DNA of 64,000 nucleotides from Chloroflexota bacterium (GTDB lineage Bacteria; Chloroflexota; Dehalococcoidia; JACPQD01): the NCBI GenBank assembly GCA_016190665.1, contig JACPQD010000068.1, positions 62,001 to 126,000 of the forward strand, read 5' to 3'. The first letter of the stretch is position 1. Every line of letters begins with the position of its first letter. The position numbers were made by a program, and so were the translations under genes. Shown one piece after another: positions 8,638 through 18,046 of the stretch. Below the pieces are notes generated by a model that saw nothing but the letters and a program-made list of their open reading frames with translations, did no database searches and had not been told where the DNA came from.

Positions 8638-9398
8638 CAACCCTTTTTGATTCTGGCCGTCTGCTCCACGATGCTGACGAACTCGGCTGCTTTGAGGCTG
8701 GCGCCGCCGACGAGCGCTCCATCGATGTGCGGCTGAGAGATGAACTCAGCGATATTGGCGGCGGTGACACTGCCGCCGTACTGGACGCGCAGGCCCTCGG
8801 CGAAGCCGTCTCCATAAAGCTGGGCAACGGTCCGCCGTATCAAGCTGATCGTCGCATTAGCCTGGGGGCCGGTGGCCGCCTTGCCCGTACCAATGGCCCA
8901 GATGGGCTCGTAGGCAATGACGAGCGAGGTCGGCGCCTCTACTCCAGAAAGGCCGCCCCTGACCTCTCTCACGATGACTTCCTCGGTCTTGCCTGCCTCG
9001 TTCTCATCGAGCCTTTCGCCGACGCATACAATGGGCTTGAGGCCGGCCTTCAGGGCGGCCTTGACCTTCCTGTTGACCAGCTCGTCCGTCTCGCCGAAAT
9101 ATTGCCGCCGCTCGGAATGGCCGAGGATCACGTACTCGCAGAGGCCACCAAGCATTAGCGGGGATACCTCGCCGGTGTAAGCGCCCTTCTCCTCGTAGTG
9201 CATGTTCTGCGCGCCAAGCTTCACCGCCGAACCCCTTATGATCTGGCCCACGGTCGTCAGCGAGACGAAGGGTGGGCAGAGGACCCTCTCCACCCCAGTC
9301 AAAGCTGCCAACTGGGCCTGCATCGCCCTGACCAGATCGGCCGCTTCGCTCACCGTCGTGTTCATCTTCCAGTTGCCGGCGATGATCGGAATACGCAT
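8637..9398 (-). CDS. tpiA: Triosephosphate isomerase
   Basis: Interconverts dihydroxyacetone phosphate and glyceraldehyde 3-phosphate. TIM barrel with NWKMN near the N-terminus, catalytic histidine in LGHSERRQYFGE, catalytic glutamate in AYEPIWAIGTG and the phosphate-binding QYGGSV. 253 residues. A clear AGGAGG ribosome site precedes the ATG by 9 nt and partly overlaps the stop of apgM. Part of the cooC-pgk-apgM-tpiA-miaA run, so it is probably made from one transcript with the other triose enzymes. Confidence 0.96.
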   Translation of the reverse strand: MRIPIIAGNWKMNTTVSEAADLVRAMQAQLAALTGVERVLCPPFVSLTTVGQIIRGSAVKLGAQNMHYEEKGAYTGEVSPLMLGGLCEYVILGHSERRQYFGETDELVNRKVKAALKAGLKPIVCVGERLDENEAGKTEEVIVREVRGGLSGVEAPTSLVIAYEPIWAIGTGKAATGPQANATISLIRRTVAQLYGDGFAEGLRVQYGGSVTAANIAEFISQPHIDGALVGGASLKAAEFVSIVEQTARIKKG

Positions 9399-9409
9399 GA
9401 TAAGTCCTC

Positions 9410-10627
9410 CTAAGCGCCGTACTTCTCAAGCTTAAGGGCGTGAGCCATGGCCAGAGGCATGGCGTCCGTGGCGCGGAATCTGCCCAGGCCACCGCCGAGG
9501 CAGGCGCGTTCCGAGAACTCTATGGCGGCATCGGTCCGGCACCATGGTGAATGGAGCAGAAAGGGAACGGGGTGCCAGCTATGGTTTTTCAGCGCCGCGG
9601 GCGTGGAGTGGTCCCCGGTGATGATAAGGACATCAGGCTGCAAAGCCGTTATCCGCGGCAGTAGTGCATCCACGGCCTCTATGGCGGCGACTTTTCTGGC
9701 GAAATCGCCGTCCTCGCCGGCGCTATCGGTGGGCTTGATATGCAGGAAGAAGAAATCGAAGTCGGCGTAGCGGCGCACTAGTGTAGCCACCTCGTCCTCC
9801 GGCGTTGAGCCCGTCTCCAGGACGTCCATGCCCACCAGCTTGGCCAGGCCCCGGTACATGGGATAGGCAGCGATGGCCGCCGGCTTGAGCTTGTAGATTT
9901 CTTCGACGGTAGGTGGATGGGGATGCCTGGAGAACCCTCGCAGCAAGACCATGTTCGCTGGCTGCACGTCCTGCAACGCCGATCTGGCCTTTTCGACGAA
10001 CTCGTTGGCTACGCGCGCCGCCTTCTGCGCGGCGGGAGAGAGGGCGCGCACCGGCGCCGCCGGCAGGCCGGTCCTCTGCGGGTCGGACTCAGTGAGTTCA
10101 TCGGAGAGGCCTTCACCGCGGAAGACCAGGGCGAAGCGATGTTCCTTGACCGGCAGGACAAAGAGCTGGGCGCCCTCCAATTCGATCTGGGCGAGTTTGC
10201 GGCAGACCTCCGCGCTCTTCTCCGAAGCTATGCGGCCGGCCCGGCGATCGGTGACGAGGCCCCCGTCGTCGACCGTGCAGAAGTTCCCCCGCGCCGCAAG
10301 GTCGTTCTGCTGGAGGTCGAATCCGACCCCAAGCGCCTCCAGCACGCCGCGCCCGATATCATATACCACCGGGTCATACCCAAAGAGGGCCAGGTGAGAG
10401 GGCCCGCTCCCCGGCGTGATGCCCGGCGCCATCGGGTCTGTGAGGCCGCATACGCCTTCTGCCGCCAGAGCATCCATGTTGGGAGTTCTGGCCGCCTCCA
10501 GCTCCGTCTTCCCGTCCTGAGGTCGAGGTAGGCCGCCAAGGCCGTCCATCACTAGAAGGACTATCTTTGACGGCGTCGATATGGCGAGGCTCTTCATAAG
10601 CTCAAAATTGCTCACGTCTATCCTCAT
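9410..10627 (-). CDS. apgM: Cofactor-independent phosphoglycerate mutase, archaeal type
   Basis: Converts 3- and 2-phosphoglycerate without 2,3-bisphosphoglycerate. Alkaline-phosphatase superfamily metal site: VLLVMDGLGGLP at the start, GPSHLALFGYDP after about residue 75 and ITGDHSTPAALKNHSWHP towards the C-terminus. 405 residues matches the archaeal-type ApgM rather than the longer GpmI. This form is common in archaea and Dehalococcoidia. It lies between pgk and tpiA in one run, completing three consecutive lower-glycolysis/gluconeogenesis steps. Confidence 0.92.
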   Translation of the reverse strand: MRIDVSNFELMKSLAISTPSKIVLLVMDGLGGLPRPQDGKTELEAARTPNMDALAAEGVCGLTDPMAPGITPGSGPSHLALFGYDPVVYDIGRGVLEALGVGFDLQQNDLAARGNFCTVDDGGLVTDRRAGRIASEKSAEVCRKLAQIELEGAQLFVLPVKEHRFALVFRGEGLSDELTESDPQRTGLPAAPVRALSPAAQKAARVANEFVEKARSALQDVQPANMVLLRGFSRHPHPPTVEEIYKLKPAAIAAYPMYRGLAKLVGMDVLETGSTPEDEVATLVRRYADFDFFFLHIKPTDSAGEDGDFARKVAAIEAVDALLPRITALQPDVLIITGDHSTPAALKNHSWHPVPFLLHSPWCRTDAAIEFSERACLGGGLGRFRATDAMPLAMAHALKLEKYGA

Positions 10628-10680
10628 GAGACCGAATCAGTCCCTCTTCCCCAACCCCTGACCCCCGGCCCCCAACCCCT

Positions 10681-10700
10681 GGGCATAGCAAGCTATGCCC
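10681..10700. terminator. Hairpin just downstream of pgk
   Basis: Perfect 9-bp stem GGGCATAGC / GCTATGCCC with a 2-nt apparent loop, directly after the pgk stop codon on the minus strand. No U-tract follows, so it may protect the pgk message end or attenuate rather than terminate. The gap to apgM (10628-10700) is otherwise C-rich repeat words. Confidence 0.4.
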
Positions 10701-11888
10701 CTACCTGTCGAGTAGCGCGGCCACGCCCGGGAGGACCTTCCCCTCCATGAATTCCAGCGCAGCGCCGCCGCCCGTGGAGACATGCGTCATCTTGTCGGCG
10801 TAGCCCATCTCCTGGACGGCCTCTGCCGTGGAGCCGCCGCCGATGATGGTCGTCGCCTTCAAGTCGCTGAGCACGGCGGCGATAGCCTCCGTTCCCTTTC
10901 GGAACCTGGGAAACTCGAAGACGCCCATGGGGCCGTTCCAGATGACCGTCTTGCAGGTCCGCAGTTCCCCACTGAAAAGCACCAGCGTCTTCGGCCCGAT
11001 ATCCAGCATCATCCATTCGGCGGGCATCTTGTCCACATCGACTACCCTGGAATTGGCCTCAGCGTCAAACCTATCGGCGACGACGGCGTCCGCAGGCAGC
11101 AGCAGCCGGACCTTCCCCTCCCCGGCCTTTTTCATCAGGGAGCGGGCGAAATCCAGCCGGTCGTCTTCCACCAGCGACTTGCCCACCTGGAGTCCCTGCG
11201 CCTTGAAAAATGTGCAGGCCATGCCGCCCCCTATGATTAAGGAGTCCACTTTCTCCAGAGCCTTTTCCAGGACGCCGATTTTGTCGCTTATCTTAGCCCC
11301 GCCGACCATGACGCAATAGGGATGGAGGGGATCGCTGAGGGCCTTCCCGAGGATGCTTATCTCTTTCTCCATCAGCAGGCCCGCCACCGCAGGAAGATAC
11401 TGGGCAACGCCGGCGGTTGACGCGTGAGCGCGGTGAGCGGCGCCGAAGGCATCGTTGACATAGATATCAGCCAACTGGGCCAAAGCTTTGGAGAAAGCAG
11501 CGTCGTTGGCCTCCTCTTCGGCGTGGAAGCGAAGGTTCTCCAGCATGAGGACCCCGCCGTTGCGCAGCTCTCTGGCCACCTTTTCGGCCTCAGGGCCCAC
11601 ACAGTCCCCGGTGGTCTGGACAGGCTTCCCCAGGAGCTGGGACAGGCGTTTCGCTATGGGCGCGAGGCTCATGGAGGGCACAACCTTGCCTTTCGGGCGC
11701 CCCAGATGTGAACAGATGATTACGCGAGCTCCGCGTTCGGTGAGATAGTTGATGGTGGGAAGCGCCTCCCTGATACGGATGTCGTCGCTTATGGAACCCG
11801 TCTTGTCGTCCATGGGAACGTTGAAGTCGACCCTGAGCAGGACCCTTTTGCCAGCGACGTCGGTATCCCTGATGGTCTGCTTCTCCAC
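10701..11888 (-). CDS. pgk: Phosphoglycerate kinase
   Basis: Transfers phosphate between 1,3-bisphosphoglycerate and ADP. Diagnostic motifs: [41 protein letters not shown], and the C-terminal nucleotide-binding GGGSTAEAV and [10 protein letters not shown]. 395 residues, normal. The start is a GTG (read as Met) after a GGAGGGG site. Upstream cooC is 27 bp away. Confident. Confidence 0.96.
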   Translation of the reverse strand: MEKQTIRDTDVAGKRVLLRVDFNVPMDDKTGSISDDIRIREALPTINYLTERGARVIICSHLGRPKGKVVPSMSLAPIAKRLSQLLGKPVQTTGDCVGPEAEKVARELRNGGVLMLENLRFHAEEEANDAAFSKALAQLADIYVNDAFGAAHRAHASTAGVAQYLPAVAGLLMEKEISILGKALSDPLHPYCVMVGGAKISDKIGVLEKALEKVDSLIIGGGMACTFFKAQGLQVGKSLVEDDRLDFARSLMKKAGEGKVRLLLPADAVVADRFDAEANSRVVDVDKMPAEWMMLDIGPKTLVLFSGELRTCKTVIWNGPMGVFEFPRFRKGTEAIAAVLSDLKATTIIGGGSTAEAVQEMGYADKMTHVSTGGGAALEFMEGKVLPGVAALLDR

Positions 11889-11915
11889 TCTGGACCCCTC
11901 CTTTGGCCTTTCCCG

Positions 11916-12698
11916 CTACTTCAGCTTTGAGATCTCCTCAAGCTTGTCTTTGATAGCCCTGACCTCCTCCACAACCTGCGGGTCGAGGTCGAAGGCGCTA
12001 ATCCCTTTGCGGTCGGCCTCGGCTATGCTGGCGCTGAAATTGAGGAAGCCCAGCAGCTCGAAGCCGGGAAGATTCTCCACAATGTACTGGCGGTCCGCTT
12101 CTTCCCGGACCTTGTTGCCCACTACATAGCACTTACCTATACCGAGGTCCTGGGCCAGCTTCCTCACTGCCTCCGCCGTCTGGATAGAGCGCTTGCCCGG
12201 CTCGACGACCACAATGAAGGCGTCCACGGAAGCCGCCGTGCCTCGACCCAGGTGCTCGACGCCAGCGTCCATGTCCATGATGACGACATCGGGCCTTCCG
12301 ATGAGAATATGGCTCAAGAGGTTCTTCAGCAGCGCCGTCTCGGGGCATATGCAGCCGGCGCCACCCTTCTTCACTGATCCCAGGATCAGGAGCTTGATCC
12401 CGTCCTTCTGGGCGCCGAAGCGCTCCGGGATATCGTCCACTCTTGGCGTCAAGGTGTACAACCCGCCGCTGGATCCCGGTTTGGCTCCCGTCCTCTCCTC
12501 GATGAGGTCCTTCAACTCAGCTATGGGGGTTATCGTAGCAGCAACATCAGGCGCTATGCCGATGGCCGAGGCAAAATTGGCATCTACGTTGGCATCGATG
12601 GCGATAACCGGGCGGCCCTCAGCAGCATACAGGCGGGCCAGTAGGCCCGCCAATGTAGTCTTCCCCACGCCACCCTTCCCGGCGATGGCCAGCTTCAT
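11916..12698 (-). CDS. cooC: CooC-type nickel-insertion ATPase (CODH maturation factor)
   Basis: SIMIBI-class ATPase of the CooC/AcsF group, which inserts nickel into carbon monoxide dehydrogenase. Deviant Walker A AGKGGVGKTTLAG at residues 6-18, DANVDAN switch, a CxC motif in GAGCICPETALL (in CooC this pair coordinates metal at the dimer interface) and VIMDMDAGVEHLGRG. 260 residues. The CODH/ACS genes are not in this window, so the partner must be elsewhere, or the protein serves another nickel or Fe-S enzyme. It begins the pgk-apgM-tpiA run. Confidence 0.82.
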   Translation of the reverse strand: MKLAIAGKGGVGKTTLAGLLARLYAAEGRPVIAIDANVDANFASAIGIAPDVAATITPIAELKDLIEERTGAKPGSSGGLYTLTPRVDDIPERFGAQKDGIKLLILGSVKKGGAGCICPETALLKNLLSHILIGRPDVVIMDMDAGVEHLGRGTAASVDAFIVVVEPGKRSIQTAEAVRKLAQDLGIGKCYVVGNKVREEADRQYIVENLPGFELLGFLNFSASIAEADRKGISAFDLDPQVVEEVRAIKDKLEEISKLK

Positions 12699-12753
12699 AA
12701 GATGGCTCTCCCTTCTTCTTCAAAGACGCGACGCTTAGCCTCATTATATCCTT

Positions 12754-12921
12754 TCAATATGCCCTTTGCACCATGAACGCGGCCACCAGTCTGAGTTCGG
12801 CCCTGGTCTCGTTGGGGATGCCTGTGGCGTCGAGTTCGACCACCGCTTCGTGGTAGAGCCGAGCGGCCACATGCAACAAGGCAGGCTCGGTCGAGTACCC
12901 TGCCTGCCTGCTCGGTATCAA
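12754..12921 (-). CDS. Possible small or partial ORF (55 codons), hypothetical
   Basis: Between cooC and the DUF4062 relic one frame reads from a TTG as LIPSRQAGYSTEPALLHVAA... and ends LRLVAAFMVQRAY-stop. Its composition is protein-like (amphipathic helices, few odd residues) and the frame is open further upstream, so it may be the C-terminal end of a decayed gene. No start with a good ribosome site was found. Not recognised. Confidence 0.25.
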   Translation of the reverse strand: MIPSRQAGYSTEPALLHVAARLYHEAVVELDATGIPNETRAELRLVAAFMVQRAY

Positions 12922-12932
12922 CGAGGTTATGG

Positions 12933-13961
12933 TTAGCTCGTCGGGACGCCAATGCCTAATTCGTCGAGTAGTTCCTGGGCGCTGGTTATCTTTGCCGCCA
13001 TCTGCTTGAACAATCTGGCGACAAGATCCGCGATTCTTTCATTGACATACGAAACAGATACAGCGTTATCGCTTCCCATCAACCACATGGCAAACCAGTT
13101 GTCCCCCAAGCCTATGGGGCCAGAGAACATGCCCGGAGCAGAACTCAGTCGAAAGCGATGACCGCATGCTTTTTCTAGTCCTTTCAGCCTGGCGATGGCG
13201 TCTCCAACCGATTCCTGCATGCAGAGGTCGCTCATTTCCTGCCTTGTGCTTGATGCATCGTACAGGTATATGAATTCTCTCTTGCTGTCTCTGATTACTG
13301 AATCAATTCAGTTCTCCAAGGCCTTATTGAACTCGACCTCGTGCGGCAGTTTCTCGGCGCCGGGTCCAGAGTATGCCCTCGGACCGAAGAAGAGGGACGG
13401 CGTTCGCTGCGCGATGCACAGACGGGTCCTGGCTGAGACAACCATGCTCGTCCCCAGTTCGTACATTTCCTGCCTCGTCTGCGTTATGATGGGCTCGCGT
13501 GATAGTTTTCGAGCGATTTCGCTTGTGATACCCTCGGCTACCTTGTTCTCGAGCTCGCTGAGCGTCGAATAATGGCTGTAGAATGGGATGTAGGGTACAA
13601 TGTCGTCGGCGGGGCTGACCGCAGCAGCTTGGCCCAGGAATATTCGCAGGTCCTCTTCTCGCTCCTTTTCTTCCCATTGCTGCAATCTCTTGACCAAGAT
13701 CAGGATCGGCTTGCTGGCTTTCACCGCCTCCTCGTACTCACGCTTGACGGCCTGCCGAAGAGTCTTGCCGACGATGAGCAGGAAGATGTCGCAGCCTCTC
13801 ACTTCATCCAGATAGCTTTCCTCCAGGAATTTGCTCATTGGAGTAAACCCCTCAAACCACGTCGGCTCCAACCGCAAGCTCTGAACGGTTTTCGCTACGA
13901 CCTCGCGCTCGTATGCCAGTTCCCGGATGTAGGAACTGATAAAGACCCTCAGTTTTCGCAT
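12933..13961 (-). pseudogene. DUF4062 (TIR/NDT-like) protein split by an in-frame TGA
   Basis: The 5' part (13961-13308) starts MRKLRVFISSYIRELAYEREVV and continues to VGKTLRQAVKREYEEAVKASKPIL, the pattern of DUF4062, a Rossmann-like domain found on conflict and signalling proteins. It stops at a TGA (13310-13308). The same frame then runs on without a gap (IDSVIRDSKREFIYLYDASS...) to a stop at 12933, including the segment starting MSDLCMQESVGDAIARLKG. Both parts are protein-like, so this looks like one 342-codon gene with a nonsense change. A sequencing error, or two proteins made separately, cannot be excluded. Confidence 0.65.
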
Positions 13962-13994
13962 CTAACCGTATCTGTGCCCATGGAATTGCAGCTC

Positions 13995-15086
13995 TCAAAT
14001 ATCCCTGTCTACGAGGTAGCGGCCCCAGTCAATCATCATTTGCTTGTATGCCGATTGCGGCAGGTTGTTCAGATGGCGCATTGCGTTCTCCACGCGTGTC
14101 ACGGCTAACGTCTGGGCCCGCTCAACCCCGCCCAGCTCAACCAGCAAGGCCGTGGCCGCCGCTATGTCAGGTGGCGAGGCATCCTGATTTCCGAGCACTT
14201 TCTCGATGCGCTCTCTCTGCGCACGGTTCGCTTTCATGAGCACATGGCGCACTATTATCGTCTTCTTGCCCTCTTTCAAATCAGAGCCCACCGGTTTGCC
14301 CAACGTTTGTTCGTTGCCAACCACGCCCAAGATGTCGTCGCGAAGCTGAAAGGCCAGTCCACATTCGCTCGCGAAGCAGCCCACCTCTCTTACGATGTCC
14401 ACGTCAGGGTCTGGTTGATTGAGCGCAATCATCGCTCCAGCTTGAGCCGCGAACTCATACAGGACAGCGGTCTTCTTCCTCAGCATTTCTAGAATCTGTT
14501 CTTCATCCAGATCTTCCACGGCCATCGCGGCGTACTGTATGTCCAGAGTCTCGCCTTCGACCAATGTGTCCTGAACGTTGGTTGTCAGCCTTCCAGCCAG
14601 ATGCAAGGCTACTTCAGCGCGTATCGAGGATGGCCCGACGAGCTCGCACAGAGCTGATGTTGCCCACCCCTGCAAGATGTCGCCGGCCAGGATCGCCAAA
14701 GAGACTCCATAGTGTTGGGCCTCTTCTTGCGAGTAACCCAGCTCTTGGACGGCTCTGCGGCGAAATTCCTCGTGAATCGTCGCGTGTCCTCTCCGTGTTG
14801 CGTCCCTATCTATGACATCGTCATGAATGAGGGTCCACGTGTGATACATCTCAACGGCAGCCGCCGCCGGTATTGCCTGGGCGATCTCTCCAGCCACTGC
14901 GCCACACGAGTAAAGCAACAGGGCTGGTCGCAGGGACTTGCCGCCGAAGCCCAGAGCGTGTGAGACAGCATCGCGGAGGTGGGGCGTCTTCAACCTTTGA
15001 AACCTTTCCTCGGACATAATGTATCTGTACACCATATCCTTGTGCGCAAACAGAGCCCTTTCTACGCGGTCTGTCAACGGGGTCAT
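13995..15086 (-). CDS. Polyprenyl synthetase (trans-isoprenyl diphosphate synthase)
   Basis: Builds linear prenyl diphosphates from IPP and an allylic primer. The first aspartate-rich motif is in TLIHDDVIDRDATRRG and the second is QLRDDILGVVG, where the usual DDxxD reads DDILG. FGGKSLRPALLL is the conserved N-terminal binding region. 363 residues. It lies 114 bp downstream of dxs on the same strand, so the two MEP/prenyl genes are probably linked. Chain length cannot be judged with confidence. The DUF4062 relic follows 33 bp after. Confidence 0.88.
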   Translation of the reverse strand: MTPLTDRVERALFAHKDMVYRYIMSEERFQRLKTPHLRDAVSHALGFGGKSLRPALLLYSCGAVAGEIAQAIPAAAAVEMYHTWTLIHDDVIDRDATRRGHATIHEEFRRRAVQELGYSQEEAQHYGVSLAILAGDILQGWATSALCELVGPSSIRAEVALHLAGRLTTNVQDTLVEGETLDIQYAAMAVEDLDEEQILEMLRKKTAVLYEFAAQAGAMIALNQPDPDVDIVREVGCFASECGLAFQLRDDILGVVGNEQTLGKPVGSDLKEGKKTIIVRHVLMKANRAQRERIEKVLGNQDASPPDIAAATALLVELGGVERAQTLAVTRVENAMRHLNNLPQSAYKQMMIDWGRYLVDRDI

Positions 15087-15200
15087 GCTAAGTCCTCGCC
15101 TGCTCTGGAATTTGTCAAGTGGAACAAGTGCACAGACATCGCGCGTCTTCCCAAAAGCAGGGATGTTTCGCTGTCAGGGTGCGAAGTATCCGTGTGTGTT

Positions 15201-17111
15201 CTAGCCTTCCGACCTGGCCCCGGCCAGCGACCCCGACGAAATCGACGCCGGAAACGCCGCCACCACGCGTCGGGCTATCCCCGCGGCATCGAGCCCGTGC
15301 TTCGCGCGCAGGAAGTCCTGGGGACCGTGCTCGACGAACTTGTCGGGCAGTCCCAGGCACTCGACGGCGACGTCGTTCAGACCTTCTTCCTGCAGCAGCG
15401 CCAGAACGGCCGCGCCGAAACCTCCGGAAAGCGCGTTCTCTTCGACGGTCACCAGGCGCCTGGCCTCGCTTGCCGCCCGGCTGATGAGGGCGGAATCCAG
15501 CGGCTTGGCGTAGCGGGCGTTTATTACCGCGGCCTGGACATTGCCACGATCCAGCTCCTCCGCTGCCTGCATGGCGGCAACTACCGTGGAGCCGATGGCC
15601 ACGATAGCCGCGTCATTGCCCTCGCGCAGGACCTCGCCGTGACCGATGGGCAACTCCTTCAGAGTCCGGTCCAGGGGGACTCCCAACCCCTTGCCACGCG
15701 GGAAGCGGATAGCCATGGGCCGATTCGCATTGACCGCCGTGTAAAGCAGATGTTGAAGCTCGTTCTCATCTCTGGGCGAGGCGACCACCATATTGGGGAT
15801 GCAGCCGAGGTAGGAGAGATCAAAGGCGCCTTGATGGGTCTTGCCATCCTCGCCGACGATGCCGCTCCTGTCCAGCGCGAAGACGACGGGCAGGTTCTGT
15901 AGACAGACGTCGTGCACAATCTGATCGAAGGCGCGCTGCAAGAAAGTTGAGTAAATAGCGACGATGGGGATGAGGCCCTGACTCGCCAGGCCAGCGGCGA
16001 AGGTCACGGCATGTTGCTCGCAGATGCCCACATCGAAGACTCGGCCGGGGAACTCGTTGGCCACGGTCGATAGTCCGGTGCTGTCCGCCATAGCGGCCGT
16101 AATGGCCACCACCCTGGGATTGTCCCGCATGATGCGCAACGCGCTGTCGCCGAAGACTTCGGTGTATGAGGGCGCCCCGATGAAATCGGGACTCTTGTGG
16201 CCCCCATTCGGGGGGACGCCGTGGAAACCTATAGCATCCTTTTCGGCGGGGCGATATCCCTTCCCCTTTTTCGTTATGGCGTGCACCAGCACAGGGCCAT
16301 GCTCATATTTTCTCGCCTGCCGGAGTGTCGCAAGCAACTCTTCGATGTCGTGGCCATCCACCGGGCCCATGTAGTTGAAGCCAAACTCCTCCCAGATCAT
16401 GGAAGGCATGAGCATCCCCTTCAAGCTCATCTTGGCCCGCCGGAAGGCTCGCCAGAGCACTTTGCCCAGGGGCAACCTGGTGATGACGTGCTGGGCCTCC
16501 TCCTTGGCCCAGAGGTAACGGTAGTCCAGCCTCAGACGGTTGAGCATGCTGGCCAACGCGCCCACCGAGGGAGAGATGGCCATGGCGTTGTCGTTGAGGA
16601 CCACTATGAGGCGTTTCCCCAGGTTTCCCGCGTGATTGATGGCCTCGAAGGCCATGCCGCCGGTCATGGAGCCGTCGCCGATAACCGCGATGACGTGGTA
16701 GTCCTCGCCGGCGAGCTCCCTGGCGACAGACATGCCCAGCGCCGCGGAGATAGAGGTGCTGGCGTGGCCAGTCCCGAAGGCGTCGTGAGGGCTTTCACCT
16801 CGCTCGGGGAACCCGGAGAGGCCGCCGGCCTGGCGGATCGTCGAGAAGGACCCGATGCGCCCGGTGAGCATCTTATGGACGTAGGCTTGATGTCCCACAT
16901 CCCACACTATCTTGTCCCTGGGGCTATCGAAGACACGATGGAGGCTGATGGCCAACTCGACCACTCCCAGGTTGGAGGCGAGGTGGCCGCCGTTCTCCAT
17001 TACCGTATCTATTAGCTCGTCGCGGATTTCACTGGCAAGCTGCCGAAGCGCCGGCAGCGAAAGTCCCTTAAGGTCGGCTGGCTCCGAAATCCCGTCCAGA
17101 ATTCTAGGCAC
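15201..17111 (-). CDS. dxs: 1-deoxy-D-xylulose-5-phosphate synthase
   Basis: Thiamine-diphosphate enzyme that condenses pyruvate and glyceraldehyde 3-phosphate, first step of the MEP isoprenoid pathway. TPP motif GDGSMTGGMAFEAINHAG...LNDN, N-terminal DVGHQAYVHKMLTGR, transketolase pyrimidine domain with CEQHAVTFAAGLA, and the C-terminal domain. I start at a GTG at 17111, giving PRILDGISEPADLKGLS as in other Dxs proteins and placing a strong GGGGGGAG site just upstream; an ATG-type frame extends 21 codons further but lacks homology. 636 residues. Confidence 0.94.
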   Translation of the reverse strand: MPRILDGISEPADLKGLSLPALRQLASEIRDELIDTVMENGGHLASNLGVVELAISLHRVFDSPRDKIVWDVGHQAYVHKMLTGRIGSFSTIRQAGGLSGFPERGESPHDAFGTGHASTSISAALGMSVARELAGEDYHVIAVIGDGSMTGGMAFEAINHAGNLGKRLIVVLNDNAMAISPSVGALASMLNRLRLDYRYLWAKEEAQHVITRLPLGKVLWRAFRRAKMSLKGMLMPSMIWEEFGFNYMGPVDGHDIEELLATLRQARKYEHGPVLVHAITKKGKGYRPAEKDAIGFHGVPPNGGHKSPDFIGAPSYTEVFGDSALRIMRDNPRVVAITAAMADSTGLSTVANEFPGRVFDVGICEQHAVTFAAGLASQGLIPIVAIYSTFLQRAFDQIVHDVCLQNLPVVFALDRSGIVGEDGKTHQGAFDLSYLGCIPNMVVASPRDENELQHLLYTAVNANRPMAIRFPRGKGLGVPLDRTLKELPIGHGEVLREGNDAAIVAIGSTVVAAMQAAEELDRGNVQAAVINARYAKPLDSALISRAASEARRLVTVEENALSGGFGAAVLALLQEEGLNDVAVECLGLPDKFVEHGPQDFLRAKHGLDAAGIARRVVAAFPASISSGSLAGARSEG

Positions 17112-17180
17112 GCTCCCCCCCCTTCCCGACGCGGGCAACAAGCCCATCTTAGCAAGACAGGGGGGCAATGTCAAATTGGG

Positions 17181-17225
17181 GTTAGAGGTTAGAGGTTAGA
17201 GGTTATGGGGAGGGCAGCCCTCCCC
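17181..17225. terminator. Heptamer repeat plus GC-rich hairpin
   Basis: Three to four copies of a 7-nt word (AGAGGTT) run from 17181 to about 17205. They are followed by an 8-bp perfect stem GGGGAGGG / CCCTCCCC (17207-17214 and 17218-17225) with a 3-nt loop. It lies just downstream of the minus-strand hicB-like gene and upstream of dxs, a position where a terminator would be expected. No U-run. Confidence 0.4.
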
Positions 17226-17254
17226 TGAGTTTCGGTGGAAGCTCGTCGCCAGGC

Positions 17255-17533
17255 TCACAGAGCGTCGAATACTGCGTCGTCACCGTTGTCCCATACACGC
17301 ACCAGGCTGGGGTAGTCTTCGCCGCGGAGAACAGCGGCGCCGTCTCCGTCCTTCTCGCCTGGCAGAGGGACACGTCGCTCTCGCAGGCTTTCCAGGTATC
17401 CCTCGATAGCTTCCTCGATGTTGGCTAGCGCTTCATGCGTCGTTTCTCCCTGGGAGACGCATCCGGGGAGCGCGGGAACGTATGCGGTATACCCGCCCTC
17501 TGGCTGTGGCTCGAGGACTACTCGGTACTTCAT
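17255..17533 (-). CDS. HicB-family antitoxin-like protein
   Basis: A 92-residue protein starting MKYRVVLEPQPEGGYTAYVPALPGCVSQG, the partly degraded RNase H fold of HicB, with the helix TTHEALANIEEAIEGYLESL after it. A good AGGAGGG site lies 8 nt before this ATG, which decides the start over the longer frame. No HicA toxin (a small dsRBD-like protein) lies on either side, so it is an orphan; such solitary HicB proteins are common and their role is unclear. Confidence 0.8.
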   Translation of the reverse strand: MKYRVVLEPQPEGGYTAYVPALPGCVSQGETTHEALANIEEAIEGYLESLRERRVPLPGEKDGDGAAVLRGEDYPSLVRVWDNGDDAVFDAL

Positions 17534-18046
17534 GTGGCCCTCCTGGGGTGGGAATGGCGTTCTCTGGCACCAGTATAGCACGTCAGGCGGCCTCGCCGCC
17601 CTCTGGCAGGTCAGGGAAAACGCAGGCCGCTGCCCTGGTTTCCTCCTGATAGCTGAAGGCTGACCGCTAACAGCTCGTAAAACCTGTTCGCGTCGTTCGC
17701 GCATTTCGTGGTTAAAGCCGTCCCTTTTTCATCATTCATCATTGGTATGAAAATAGGAATTCGCACACACACCGCGCACTAAAGTACGCGGTATTGACAG
17801 AGAAGCCCGGTATTTCTTTGATCCGCTCGCGGGGGCCAAAATTCTCTTTTGTCCATTGCCCGGGTAGAGCTCTCGAGCTAATATCCTGTGATCCCCAGCT
17901 TCGTGCGAAAGCCTACAATCGGCTTCTTCCTTAAGAGCGTGTGGCATGTCCAAAAGCCACAATCGGCGTTAGCCGAGTCACTCGCCGAATGTGCCGCCCT
18001 GGCAACACCTGATTCCCGCCGTAAGCCGGGGATCCAAGAGGCGGTG
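17534..18046. repeat. Intergenic stretch with dispersed composite repeat
   Basis: About 17640-17745 is a composite repeat (CTCCTGATAGCTGAAGGCTG... then a TTTCGTGGTTAA word and TTCATCATTCATCATT). It is closely similar to 23047-23150 and in part to 27785-27865. After it comes a short relic of a PIN gene (listed separately). No complete gene was seen in either strand. Confidence 0.55.
17793..17838 (+). pseudogene. 46-nt relic of the PIN-domain gene at 22378
   Basis: This 46-nt segment matches 22492-22537, inside the PIN-protein gene at 22378-22929, at 44 of 46 positions by eye. It encodes the residues around DREARYFFDPLAGA. Flanking sequence on both sides does not match, so it is a fragment left by deletion or recombination rather than a gene. 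Confidence 0.65.
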
